NCBI GenBank assembly: GCA_030159075.1
Contig: BROG01000536.1
Coordinates: 457,448 to 521,447 of the forward strand
Direction: 5' to 3'
Length of the DNA stretch: 64,000 bases
From: Atrina japonica
Lineage: Eukaryota; Mollusca; Bivalvia; Pterioida; Pinnidae
The translations under genes and the position numbers were made by a program. Below, one piece after another: positions 50,601 through 63,371 of the stretch. The notes beneath the pieces were generated by a model that was not told the origin of the DNA, ran no database searches, and saw only the letters and a program-made list of their open reading frames with translations. Within the stretch, counting starts at the first letter, position 1, and each line of letters starts with the position of its first letter.

Positions 50601-53600
50601 TGCCTTTTCGTTGGTGGTTGTTGAGACGTCTATACCAATTATGACGAGGATTCACTCCTCACGACGGATGTGACCGGTCGACAGGGAATGCTTACTCCCC
50701 CATGACACCTGACATCACCTTGGTTTCCAGAGGTCCGTGTTTATCAATTTTCACCGGATTTGTATCTATGTCCTGGACGTTCTATTGATTTATACTTTGG
50801 TATCTGAGATTTTTATATTGTAGTTAATCTTGTATTCACTGTATTAATCTTATATTCACTGCATAAATCTTGTATTTACCGCCTTATCAATTTTGGTGTT
50901 TGTTACAGACTAAATAATTTTTTATGAATGGAACATTATTTCTGAGACATGCCTGGTATATTGTTCAGATGTTGATGTTAATTAGGTTTTGACATAAAAG
51001 AATTAGTGAAATTAATCTAGCTTTCTTTCAGATATTACTGCAAAGACACATACCACGAAACTTGCTACGGCTAATAAAGCCATGAATGAAAAATCTGGAC
51101 CCAAAACGGATTACATAAGAACCGGAAAATGGTCTGAAGCATAAGCTCTCAATATTGTTTAGGTCAACAAAACACTGAAATCCTCAATGGAACTACCTAT
51201 CCTGTATAATTATATTCATCCTTCCAACCCTAAGTTTGTAGACAGAATGCTCTTTTATATCGTTTTGATAAGTCTATTATGGTCTGTGGAGATTAAAATG
51301 TTAAATTGAATGCTTTCACCAACATGATGACAACTTTTTACAATGCCTGATAAACACTTACATCTATAAAGTTAGATGTTATCATGGTTATATGTTGACC
51401 ATTATTTACAATGTCTGAAAAACACTAACTTAAAACCATAAAACTTAAAAAAAAACCGTAAACGTCATCAATTGCTGCTATTGTTACCATGACAATATAA
51501 TGACTATTGTTTACAATGCCTGATAAATACTTACATCCATAAAACTAAAGACACCGTGAGCGTCAGCTATTGTTACCATGACAATATAATGACTATTGTT
51601 TACAATGCCTGATAAATACTTACATCCATAAAACTAAAGACACCGTGAGCGTCATCATTTGCTGTTATTGTTACCATGGCAACTTTTGGATCCCGGACAA
51701 TGACATCTGCAGTGATGGCCTTCAGTTGAAATTCAAATGTTTCTTCTTCTTCTGGTATGTCATCATCTTCAACATTGAATATTACAGAGGCATTGTTTGG
51801 ACCTCTAGGATAAAAATATCCAACCTGAGAATTTTCGATAAAGTCATTGTCAGTTCCAGGGGGAATATTCACCTAAAAAAGAAAAATAGACAACCGGATG
51901 TAGATATTTTACAAGCAATTCTTGAGTGACAAGCTGTTTACTGGTAGAAAAGTTACAGTATACCCATGGGGGTGACCACAAACAATTATATTAAAAACCA
52001 ATCTCTCATTCCTATCGTTTGCGATATCTTGCGTAGGAACCCGAACTTGACCTTATCACTTAACTTGACATTTTCACCAAATTTGACTTGAAAGGTTTCC
52101 ATGGAGCGTTTGTGACGGGTGTGACATTGCATCAGAAGACACTGACTCCTTCCGGAAACCTGGTCTTATCCCGTTTGGGATTCGCAATTGTTTTTCATAT
52201 TGAGCCCATTTACACTTCGTATTCATAGTGTTATAATGGACTTTGATTATCAATTATCGATTGGTGTACTTCTTCAATTTCACTTCTAAAGATAACCTTC
52301 AAGATTGCCAATGTCGTTTTTTCATTGATTGAACAGCACATACCCACCAGAGGTTTCTCACATGTGACCACTAACTGATTTTCGTTAGATCTCCATGCGA
52401 TATGTCAGAAAACGGTAGTGGAGGGTGATTGAGACCGCCAGCTATTTACAAGTAAGCTTATCAATAAACTCAACTCTGAACTGACTAAAGTTTAGGCACT
52501 TTTGGATTTAAAGATTGATACCCGAACTACATTGCCACTGAAGTCCTTGGAGTCAGATATTTTCTCATTTCATGAATATGATGGGGGTTGTTGGGGCTCA
52601 TCGAAGGGGTTAATATAAATCTTAGTATAACTCTGCTTATATGCAATATTAGGGCTTGAAATTAGCATGGCCCGCTGGGCCTTGGCCGGTAATTATGAGG
52701 ACAGGTCAATAGATTTCTAATTTGTACTGGCACCATTGTTCATTAAAAAGAAATAAAGATAGACTGAAAGTGCCTTTTTAATGAAAATCTTAAAAACCTT
52801 TTCTCATATTTATATCCTGTTTCTGTCCTCATGTGTTATAGTTGGTTGTTTTGTTTCTAACTAGAGTCTAACCTGTGTTAACCAAGGAAAATCATGAAAG
52901 CGACCTCTTAAGAGAGGTGACCTCTTAATTAAATGTACCATGTATCATTTTCTGTAATAGATTGATACATGTCAACTTGGATATATCCTTATGTCTATTG
53001 TACTGAAGCGTCCTTAATTATAATTTTTATATATTTAAATTATTTGCATGCAAGATATGCATTTTGCCAATGCTTAATTCAACGGGAACTGCATGGAAAT
53101 TCGACTACATTCCAGTATATTAATATTTTGCAGAGCTTCATTGATATAAACAACATTCCTTTTCTAAGATATATAATGGTCACATTTTGATTTTTATATC
53201 GTGAACTGAATATCGTGAAGTCATCTCGTGGACGCAGTATATCCCGGACATTATATTTAGTGAGAACTGCTTACGTTTTTATTTTCGACGTTCGTATTTC
53301 ACAACTGAATTATACGGGTACCTGATATAAGGCCGCACAAATCAATCATGCATATACCTCTTCATAAATCCTTGCGATTTTATTGGATAATAAGCGTTGA
53401 GTATTTTCAAGGGTCTCGACCATTCCAAGGTGATATTCAATACGTATGCGTACGGTTCGTTTTACGAGGTGGCGTATGTACTTCACTCTTGTTTAGTATG
53501 GATCAAAAACCAAGATGGCTTTAATTTCAACTACGACCTCGGCTTCATTTTTGTTGACAATGTATTTTCTTCAGGGTGACCATTATCCACTAACACTTAT

Positions 53601-55465
53601 TTTTCACCTGTGTTGACTTTGTATTTCCTCAGGGTGATAATTTCCACTACCACCTCGGGTTCACCTGTGTTGACAATGTGATTCCTCAGGGTGACAATTT
53701 CCACTATCACCTCTCGGTTGACTATGTATTTCCTGAGGATGTCCTTTATCCGCTTACACCTCTCCTTCACATGTGTTGCCAATGTATTTCTTCAGAGTGA
53801 CGGTTTCAACTACCACCTCGGGTTCACCTGTGCCTACAATGTTTTTCCTCAAGGTGATAATTTCCACTACCACCTCAGGTTCACCTGTGCTTACAATGTA
53901 TTTCCCCAGGGTGACAACAATTCACTACCACCTCGGGTTCACCTGTGCCTCAATGTATTTCCTCAAGGTGATAATTTCCACAACCACCTCGGGTTCACCT
54001 GTGCTTACAATGTATTTCCTCAGGGTGATAATTTCCACTACCACCTCGGGTTCACCTGTGCCTACAATGTATTTCCTCAAGGTGATAATTTCCACAACCA
54101 CCTCGGGTTCACCTGTGCTTACAATGTATTTCCCCAGGGTGACAACAATTCACTACCACCTCGGGTTCACCTGTGCCTCAATGTATTTCCTCAAGGTGAT
54201 AATTTCCACAACCACCTCGGGTTCACCTGTGCTTACAATGTATTTCCTCAGGGTGATAATTTCCACTACCACCTCGGGTTCACCTGTGCCTACAATGTAT
54301 TTCCTCAAGGTGATAATTTCCACAACCACCTCGGGTTCACCTGTGCTTACAATGTAATTCCTCAAGGTGATAATTTCCACTACCACCTCGGGTTCACCTG
54401 TGCTTACAATGTATTTCCTCAGGGTGATAATTTCCATTACCACCTCAGGTCCACCTGTGTTTACAATGTATTTCCCCAGGGTGACAACAATTCACTACCA
54501 CTTTTGCTTCGCCAGTGTAAACAATGCATTTCCTCAGGGTAACAATTACCAATCAACTACCACCTTTGCATTAATTATGGGATTAGTAAACCGAAATTTT
54601 AGTTGCCGTTTTACTTGGTCAAATTGGTGATTTTGAACGTAAAAAAGGTTACTGATGACCGCGTTTGGAAGGTGACCGGTTATTGTGGTATAATAGTACA
54701 GGTCAAAATAAATTTAAACGGACAGCTTAGAGGGGATGACATCTTAATAACGGTGGCCAGAAATGTAAGTTCGGCTGTATATCCTAATATTATTCATTTT
54801 CAGTCATTTGTGGGCCATTAGAAGGTTGACGGGGCTGACTTTTATGTTACTATCCCTTTTGGTAACTTTGATAAAAAAATTTAATCTAAGCACTGAATGC
54901 ATAATCTTTACATTTATCAGTTATTTTCTTCTTATCGATGACAACATTGAGCTTTCCACACTTATCTTGTGTTTAAACTCACATCGACAACAACATTTAG
55001 CTATACACACTTATCCCGTGTTTAAAACTTACATCGACAACAACATTTAGCTACACACACTTATCCTGCGTTTAAAACTTACATCGACAACAACATTTAG
55101 CTATACACACTTATCCTGCGTTTCAAACTTACATCGACAACAACATTTAGCTATACACACTTATCCCGTGTTTAAAACTTACATCGACAACGAAATTTAG
55201 CTCTCCACACTTTCCCTGTGTTTAAAACTTACATCGACAACAACATTTAGCTATCCACACTTTCCCTGTGTTTAAAACTTACGTCGACAGTAACATTCAA
55301 AACTTCAGTCACTGGACCCGATTTCTGTATCCTCAGCTCGAACTGTTTCCCTTCTTTGACTATGACAGCTGTGTCCAGGAACTTTATAGTCAACTTTTCT
55401 CCTTGAGCAGTAAATCCCAATATAAACAGCAGTTCAAACAATATAAAGCAAAAAAATGATGGCAT
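47490..55465 (-). CDS. ADGRV1/VLGR1-like N-terminal Calx-beta protein (short, probably secreted)
   Basis: Five minus-strand exons, all phase 0: 55283-55465, 51624-51872, 50453-50554, 49697-49816 and 47490-47603. They give 768 nt and 255 residues. A signal peptide (MPSFFCFILFELLFILGFTA) is followed by two Calx-beta repeats. Repeat 1 shows EDDDIPEEEETFEFQL. Repeat 2 starts at HGVFSF, runs through GTFGRVSVTF and AVPGQDISP, and ends at SDDIPENNEVFTISL. Order and spacing match the first two Calx-beta units of the large adhesion GPCR ADGRV1, which bind calcium and make up its extracellular fibre. Exon 5 runs into an in-frame TAG, with AATAAA 70 nt on. Alternatively a GTAGAT donor just before the TAG could extend the gene, but no further Calx-beta exons are visible before gene C. 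The family call is firm; the full-length extent is uncertain. Confidence 0.75.
47925..48095. repeat. Short GCGAAGTTTGGCG repeat cluster
   Basis: Four loose copies of GGCGAAGTTTGGCGGGTTGT / CGCGTTTTAAA at 45-60-bp spacing. Confidence 0.6.
48345..48545 (-). mobile_element. SINE family 2, diverged
   Basis: TTACAGTTATTTGGTGGCAG, AGTAAACTGGCATTCTCAC and CAGCAGAGCTCAAACCCGTA. Confidence 0.6.
48905..49455 (-). mobile_element. R1 dispersed repeat in Calx-beta gene intron 4
   Basis: Inverted copy with TATCGAAAACCGCATTTGAT, TTTTACGGTCGGTATAATAG, CCAATTGTGACGAGGATACA and the GTGACCGGTCGACAGGGGAT segment. Confidence 0.65.
49470..49590. repeat. Short tandem AGTGACCAGAGGTGAGAG blocks
   Basis: Three loose copies of about 55 bp directly downstream (minus sense) of Calx-beta exon 4. 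Confidence 0.5.
49697..49816 (-). CDS. Calx-beta gene exon 4
   Basis: 120 nt, phase 0-0, acceptor CATTCTTAG, donor GTGAGT. It encodes DAVPGQDISPRTGILIFEDG and ends in QSDD. Confidence 0.82.
50453..50554 (-). CDS. Calx-beta gene exon 3
   Basis: 102 nt, phase 0-0, acceptor CTTTTTTTAG, donor GTACGT. The frame reads ISPVLFSEKAQTSARHLRVG and then GTFGRVSVTF, the canonical opening of a Calx-beta repeat. Confidence 0.78.
50590..50822 (-). mobile_element. R1 dispersed repeat, partial, in Calx-beta gene intron 2
   Basis: Carries CCAATTATGACGAGGATTCA, GTGACCGGTCGACAGGGAAT and TACTTTGGTATCTGAGATTT. It ends just upstream (minus sense) of exon 3. Confidence 0.65.
51340..51672. repeat. 89-98-bp tandem array containing the end of Calx-beta exon 2
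   Basis: TTGTTACCATGACAATATAA...AATACTTACATCCATAAAAC...CACCGTGAGCGTCA is repeated at 51481 and 51570, matching the true exon end at 51624-51668. One or two older degenerate copies begin near 51340 and 51420. Confidence 0.8.
51624..51872 (-). CDS. Calx-beta gene exon 2
   Basis: 249 nt, phase 0-0, acceptor TTTTTTTAG, donor GTAAGTATTT. It completes Calx-beta repeat 1 (acidic DDDIPEEEE, VTITANDDAHGVFSF). Confidence 0.88.
52030..52290 (+). repeat. R3 dispersed repeat in Calx-beta gene intron 1
   Basis: GAACTTGACCTTATCACTT, GGTTTCCATGGAGCGTTTG and CCTTCCGGAAACCTGGTC align with the copy at 22700. Confidence 0.55.
53600..54545. repeat. 57-bp minisatellite, about 16 copies
   Basis: Unit GGTGATAATTTCCACTACCA / CCTCGGGTTCACCTGTGC / TTACAATGTATTTCCTCA. 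Because 57 is a multiple of three and the unit lacks stops in several frames, long frames appear on both strands. Located in intron 1 of the Calx-beta gene. Three variants differ by small indels. Confidence 0.9.
54931..55282. repeat. 50-bp tandem array repeating the exon 1 splice donor
   Basis: Seven units of ACATCGACAACAACATTTAG / CTATACACAC / TTATCCCGTG / TTTAAAACTT. The real exon-1 boundary (TTTAAAACTTACGTCGACAG) is a further copy, so each unit carries a GTAAGT (one GTGAGT) on the minus strand. Confidence 0.85.
55283..55465 (-). CDS. Calx-beta gene exon 1: signal peptide and repeat start
   Basis: 183 nt, ATG to a GTAAGT donor. LTIKFLDTAVIVKEGKQFEL is the first strand pair of a Calx-beta unit. 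A TTCTTTTCAG just before the ATG could be the acceptor of a 5' UTR exon; the in-frame ATG at 55486 is an alternative start. Confidence 0.78.
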
Positions 55466-55526
55466 AATCTGAAAAGAATTGAACATTTGCCGGTATAATT
55501 TATGTACACACTTTGTAATATGATTT

Positions 55527-55757
55527 GATTTTGATTCGATTTTCTGATTAACGCCATACTGAACATTTTTTCAGTTATATGATGGTGTCCAGTATTATTG
55601 GTGGAGGAGAAACCCCGGTTATCCGGGTAAAGACCATCAGTCTTCCGCAAGAAAACTGGCAAACTTCCCCACTTCATTCGAAATGACCCTAGCGGGATTC
55701 GAACCAGCCATGTGATTTAAAGCGCAATGCTCTAACCACTCGGCCACGGAGGCACAC
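55527..55757 (-). mobile_element. SINE family 2, just upstream of the Calx-beta gene start
   Basis: Reverse copy from GCCATACTGAACATTTTTTC to ACCACTCGGCCACGGAGGC. It ends about 60 bp before the gene's ATG (minus sense) and lies in its leader or promoter in the same orientation. Confidence 0.8.
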
Positions 55758-55761
55758 TTTG

Positions 55762-55765
<4 letters not shown>

Positions 55766-55810
<45 letters not shown>

Positions 55811-55852
55811 TATATATATTATATATATATATATTATATATATATATATATT
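55766..55852. repeat. (AT)n microsatellite upstream of the Calx-beta gene
   Basis: AT tract broken by TATTATA motifs. Confidence 0.95.
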
Positions 55853-56017
55853 CCAGTTAGGTACAAGTCTTATGTAAGATTACTGCAGAAAAAAAAAACA
55901 CTTCTGATCTCATAATCACTTTTCATGTTTCATGTTCATTTTTCATGTTTGTACATGTACGTGTTGCTAGCAAGAATATTGTTATTAATTATCTATTTAC
56001 CTGTAAAACTCTTCATG

Positions 56018-56160
56018 GTCCGTGTCACAGTAGGTGCTCAATGGCCGTAAGTGCCGACCATAGGCAAAAGTTTGAAACCCTTCACCGGCATTTGGTGACG
56101 TCTATATATGAGTGAAATACTCCCGAGTGGGACGTTAAACAACATTAAACAAACAAAGAA
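56018..56160 (+). mobile_element. SINE family 1, head-truncated
   Basis: CCGTGTCACAGTAGGTGCTC to GAGTGGGACGTTAAACAACA. Confidence 0.7.
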
Positions 56161-56805
56161 ACTTCATAGTCAACACAGAAATCCCAATATCTTTATGCTA
56201 TCCGGTTACAGTAAAAAAAAAATATTATAATATGTTGGTTATCTCGAATTCCAAATACTCTGATAGAAATAATGGTGGACCCGTGAAGTTCAAAATAACA
56301 CAAACAATATATATATATATATACTTACATTGCGACACATGTTTCGCGTTTCAACTCTCATCAGGCAATGTTCATCAACAAAAATGTATGGAATATGTCA
56401 CCTGGTCTTATATCACCTAAAACATATGACGGATGTCGATACCAGTAGTTTATTTCTTCATACACTGTGCGTGTATTTAAGGGGATCTCAAAAGTTTGCC
56501 AATATCACAAACGTGACAAATAAATATATATATATATATGGATAGCAGTTGATGAATTAGATAAGATACATGTAACACTAGTGTATGAAACTAAATGCAA
56601 AGAATAAACAACATTAGTTATTCTGATAAGATCTAAAAAAGGTGTGGGTTATGTTCTGTTAAGTAATGCTTTGAAGTTATTATTCATAAAATCCTGCTTT
56701 TTGGGTGTAATATTCGAAAAGTCATTTGTTTGGTGTATCGGCATGCTTTTGACTATTTTCTCTATTTCGTCCATTACATCACATCATTGGTGAGCACACA
56801 AATCA

Positions 56806-56885
56806 TATATATATATCATTACATTGTAACCTAGTTCTCTTCCTCACCATATAATTAAAAAATTGTTTGAGTGTGGCGTTTAAAT
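56806..56885 (+). mobile_element. SINE family 2 3' fragment
   Basis: TACATTGTAACCTAGTTCTC and TTGAGTGTGGCGTTTAAATC. Confidence 0.5.
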
Positions 56886-56889
56886 CATT

Positions 56890-58000
56890 CCATATGCTGT
56901 TTGTGTTATTTGGAGCAGATATAGGACTAACAGCATTCAAGAACATGTAAAGCGTATAGAAAGAGTTGCTTGCCCTTGTGAGGATAGCTTGCTGTACACA
57001 TTACGTGAAACTGATCTATTATCAACAGTATGGCCATTTCACCTGCTAAATATTTTACCACAGTCTCTTACAGAGTTAATGACCCTTTCACACTCGATCA
57101 AACAGTGGTTTAGACCCTTCTGTAGACCAATGAACATTCTTCAAATAATTTACATAGGACTTCTGTGCACATTTTTATAGTAAAATATATTTATTCTGGC
57201 TGGGTGGAGTCTCGTGAAATCTCCCTGGCCCCGCTCGAGTTTAAATCATTACAGGAAAATAATGCTGGCGAGAGTTATCGTTCCTTCTTGTGATCAAACA
57301 TAAAAGGGTATCCGGTAAGTGCTGAAATAAAGCTTACTAATGTAAAATGGTAGCCAAAAAGCAAAAATACTAAAGCTAAAGCATGTCATTATTTCATATC
57401 TTAAGAACCTTTTCACTAAATAGACTGTTTATAGATGTCATTTTAAAAACTATAATCTACAAGACACATCGACGTATAGTAAGTAATGAGCTTTTGATTT
57501 ACCTGATCTATAATATAGCATAAAAACATGAAAAAAAGATACATTTCACCTGAGTTTGAGTCTCACTATTGCTTTCTGTGATTTAAACAAATTTATAGAT
57601 CCATTTCTGTTGTTTAATACTTTGGTATCTGAGATTTTTATATATTACTCATACGCATAAAACCATTCCAGACACTTATAAAATTGGGCCAGTGCCTGGG
57701 AAAAGGATCATTAGGACAATTTGTGACATGATTATGATGTTAATGTTTTCAGAAACTTTTACATATTTGGAATATGAATTATGATTTTGGTGTGAGGCGG
57801 GAGCATTCTGTTTTGTTACCGGTGCTAAAATTCCATAAAATTAGTATTATACCAGATGAAATTACTTGTTTTCTAGCATTACATTGGTTAGTTCGTAGGG
57901 ACTATTTTCTCAGCCGCTGGTTTATATAATATACACATACCCATATAAAGTGCGGACTTCTATTAAAATGCACATACATGCATAATACACGCACAGTGAC
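56890..58000. other. Intergenic, nothing firmly recognised
   Basis: Possibly contains an unrecognised 5' part of the LINE; no coding motif was identified. Confidence 0.3.

Positions 58001-58002
<2 letters not shown>

Positions 58003-58050
<48 letters not shown>
58003..58050. repeat. (AC)n microsatellite
   Basis: About 24 AC units just before the LINE remnant. Confidence 0.95.
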
Positions 58051-58056
<6 letters not shown>

Positions 58057-58340
58057 AATTAAATCCATAATGAAATGTAATGGTCAAAATGTTGAAAAAA
58101 AACTTTTTATTTTACTTTAATTTTTGAAGAAATTTGTACCTTTTATGAAAATCTGTACAAAACAAAGGAAATAGATAATAATGACATTCTTCAATATCTG
58201 AACAATATTAATTGTTCATCTCTCCGTGAGAATGAGAAAAAAACGTGTGATGCTATTCCAACTTTGGAGGAAAGTAAAGCAGCTGTATTTAACATGGAAA
58301 ATGACAAATCACCGGGATCTGATGGCCTGCCCGGTGAACA

Positions 58341-58484
58341 TATATATAAATTCTCATATACCAAAGCATAGATCAATAGAATGTCCAGGACATAGATACA
58401 AATCCGGTAAAAATAGACAAACACGGACCTCTGGAACACAAGAGGTGGGATCAGGTGCCTTGGAGGAGTAAGCCATCCACTGTT
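58341..58484 (+). mobile_element. R1 repeat inserted in the LINE
   Basis: Interrupts the LINE reading between GLPGE and FYKCYD. It contains ATAGATACAAATCCGGTAAA and AGGTGGGATCAGGTGCC, shared with the R1 copies at 11530 and 61210. Confidence 0.65.
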
Positions 58485-58744
58485 GAATTTTATAAATGCT
58501 ATGATGTAATAATAATGTAATAACCATTTTCATAACAAAAAATCTCCTTTTCTCAGCGTCATCCTGTCATTACTCTTCTGTTCAAAAAGGGTGATAGATA
58601 CAATTTCAAAGATAACAGACATTTGAGTCTAACAAATACAGATTACAAAATCATTGCTTTTATTTTTGCTAAGAGTTTAACTTATTAGTACAGAACAACC
58701 TGCTTACATTAAAGGTCGCTTTATCGGAGAAAATGCTAGGTTGG

Positions 58745-59137
58745 TATTAGGTATTATAAACATAATACCAAAGTTATAATGCTCAAGACGATATCGTTTC
58801 TGTCAATTATACTTCATCAGTTGAGCTCCAGTTTGAAAAGAATGTTTATTTTCTAAAGATAAAATGGTATCATACAAGGCCAAATAATATCTCTAAAAGT
58901 ATTGCCGAAATTCGTCTAAGAGTAACCACTGTAACAAAAATGACCATCTTAGCTTTAACCAATTTTCGACAGGGAATGCTTACTCCTCCACAGCACCTGA
59001 TCCCACCTCTTGGTTTTTAGAGGTCCGTGTTTGTCCATATTTATCGGATTTGTATCTATGTCCTGGACATTCTATTGATTTATGCTTTGGTATCTGAGAA
59101 TTTTATGGTGTTAACAGTGCCAAATATTACTTTAGTA
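58745..59137 (+). mobile_element. R2 repeat inserted in the LINE, itself split by R1
   Basis: Starts ATAATACCAAAGTTATAATG and ends TGCCAAATATTACTTTAGTA, as in the intact copy at 63372. Between CTTAGCTTT and the end lies an inverted R1 piece (58965-59108). Confidence 0.65.
58965..59108 (-). mobile_element. R1 repeat nested in R2
   Basis: Carries GGAATGCTTACTCCTCCACA and GGATTTGTATCTATGTCCTG, the reverse complement of the R1 consensus. Confidence 0.65.
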
Positions 59138-61194
59138 TAAGATGAACAGCTGGTACCGAAATACCAGAAACTAGGTTTATATTTTTACCCTCGGGGACTC
59201 AAACTGTCCACCAGCAGTGGCAACCACCTCCACCAGCAGTGGCAACGACCTAGTGGTTATAAATATTATAAACCGACGTTTTTTACCATTGTACTGATAA
59301 TAATGAAAATGGAATTTATTCATGGACTCCGAAAAAGTTTTCGACTCCGATGAATGGAAATTTCTTATCAATGTTCTACATAAATTTAACTTTGGCGAAT
59401 CTTTTAAATTACAGATAAAAATATTATATCAAAACCCAGTTTTTCAAATTAAAAATAATGCATGGCTATCCAAAATATGCAATATGTCAAGAGGAATTAG
59501 GCAAGGTTGTCCTATATTCACAATTCTGTATACTTTCGTGGCCGAAAGTTTACCTTTCAATTTAAGAAGTGACAAGAAAATAAATGGTATTACAATTCCA
59601 GGAATGTATGAATTAAAATATATACAGCATGCTGAAGACTTGACATTGATATTAAAAGATGAACTTTCAATACCCAAATCATATGTTTTGTGATCATGCT
59701 GGTTCAAAAGTAAACCTAAATAAAACAAACTGTATCATATTAGGAAGCCTGAAAAATAGGTATGAAGAATTATATGGTATAAAAAACATCAAATAATGCT
59801 GTTACATGCTTGGGTATTTATTTAGGACATAATGAACCTGGTTAGAAATAAACGACGAAATGCAGAAACTTTTTTAATCTTGGAAAAAAAGAAAACTCAC
59901 ATTATTTGGAAAAGTTTGCATAGTTAATTCTTTAGTAATGTCAAAATTTATGTTTGTAGCATCTGTATAACCTTTGCCCGACAATTTTTTTATTCAAAAC
60001 GTAAGACGTTCGATATTCAACGTCATTTGGGGCAAAAGAGATCGTATTAAACACAATACCAGAATAAGAAAATTGTTGTATGGTGGCATTAACGCAATTT
60101 TTGATTTAAAATTGCAAGCTATTACGGCTTCTTGGGTATGCAGAATTTATAGAAAATCATGTATTTTATATGACGTCATAAAGAGTCATTATAGGTCATT
60201 TGGTATTCAGAAAGAATATTTGTTAAAATTGTCTGAAAGAAACCCTGTGGACTTTACAATTGTGTCTTGCTTACCAAAATTTTATTGTCAAATTTTCTGT
60301 ATTTTTTTAATAACTACAAAAAAAAAAAACAGTAAGTGAAGTTAATTTATCAAGTGCTGATTTTGTTAGACAGCCATTGTGGAATAATACAATGTTTAAA
60401 TACAATGGCAAAACAATTTTCTTTAAACTCAGTCATATTCTTTATGTCAAAGACCTTTTTGATGAAAATAGTAATTTTTTCCCTTATATATTCTTTCACA
60501 AAATCTTAAAGATAAAAGTAATTGTGAATACATTATCATTAAAAATGTTTTGAAGGAAAAAAATTGCCAAACTTGACATGTTTTATTGTTGCATGCAAGA
60601 AACATAAACAGAGTGCATTTATGTTTTATATAAGTTATCACTCCATTGTATATAAAAGGTGTAATTTTTCTACGAAAATATTTTGTGTAAGAAATTTGAA
60701 AAACCATGCTATCAAAGCGTTTGGAATCGGGAATAATCAATTGAAAAGACCACTGGGGAAACATTTACAAAAGCAAAATAAAACAAATTTATGATACAAA
60801 ATGAGCCAACTTAATTATGAACTTCTGAATTAATTATTAAGTTGTAATTTATTTTTGTATAGATATAAGTTGCGACATTCACAATATTGTGACTACTGTC
60901 AAAACAATACCGAAAACATAACACATTTGATTTTTGAGTGTGATAATGTCAAAGAATTATGGTATAAAATATCTGTAATTTTAGAGTTTAACATAAAGTG
61001 GAAACATATTTTAATAGGATTCTTTTCCGATACCAATAACAGAACCTTATTCTTAAATGAATTGATATTTTATACCGCATTTAGAGTTTATAAATATAAA
61101 ATGACTTGTAGATACGAGAAAAAAACCAGGAAAACAAATATGACTTATTACTTTACATGAAGAAATCCATCACAGACTTCGAATTTTATATAAA

Positions 61195-61600
61195 AACTTA
61201 CAAATATAAAATCCTAAGATATCAAAGCATAAATCAATAGAATGTCCAGGACATAGATACAAATACGGTAAAAATGGACAAACACGGACCTCTGAAAACG
61301 AAGAGGTGGGATCAGGTGCCATGGAGGAGTAAGCATCCACTATCGACCTGTCACACCCGCCGTGTGTCCACAGTCAAGTCCAATGAAACACGTGAGGAGA
61401 GTATCCTCGTCACAATTGGTACAGACGTTTCAATAACCGCCAACGAAAACGAAACACAACATTTCACTTAGTGAAACAGAGTAGTCGCAAACAAGACTAT
61501 TATACCGACCGTAAAACTTGCGGAACGTTGACATTAAACGCGGATTTCGATATCCCTGTGTCAATAATTTGTCAGTGAGTAGTTTACCTCTGTATATGAC
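61195..61600 (+). mobile_element. R1 dispersed repeat
   Basis: Near-identical to the 11530 copy over about 400 bp; it abuts the 3' end of the LINE. Confidence 0.65.
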
Positions 61601-62904
<1,304 letters not shown>

Positions 62905-63056
62905 TACTTCACGTTTTAAGCTTCTTTGCGGAGAAATAACCATTATATGTGTATAAATACATGTAAAGTACTGTTAATCATACCGTTGGACCCATTGTCA
63001 TTTAAATATGGCAATAACCCTCACATATATCCCTACGACAGTTTTCTCGTGTTCGG

Positions 63057-63361
<305 letters not shown>

Positions 63362-63371
63362 TTAGAAAATA

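Larger units (their letters stand above)
58100..61170 (+). pseudogene. Decayed L1/Tx1-like LINE ORF2
   Basis: Fragments in order: NDKSPGSDGLPGE (before 58340); KKGDRYNFKDNRHLSLTNTD (from 58585); the RT block with MDSEKVFDSDEWKF and RGIRQGCPIF (59322-59693), where the catalytic ADD is changed to AED; the post-RT region FGKVCIVNS to VIWGKRD (about 59900-60340); and the C-terminal CDYCQ...HLIFECDNVKELWY motif (60855-61160). Stops, frameshifts and two insertions break it, so it is inactive. The match to L1/Tx1-type reverse transcriptases is by motif order. Confidence 0.8.

Noticed and set aside
53691..54542. 283-residue open frame
   Set aside because: It is produced by the 57-bp minisatellite; other frames on both strands are open too, and no splice or start context supports translation.
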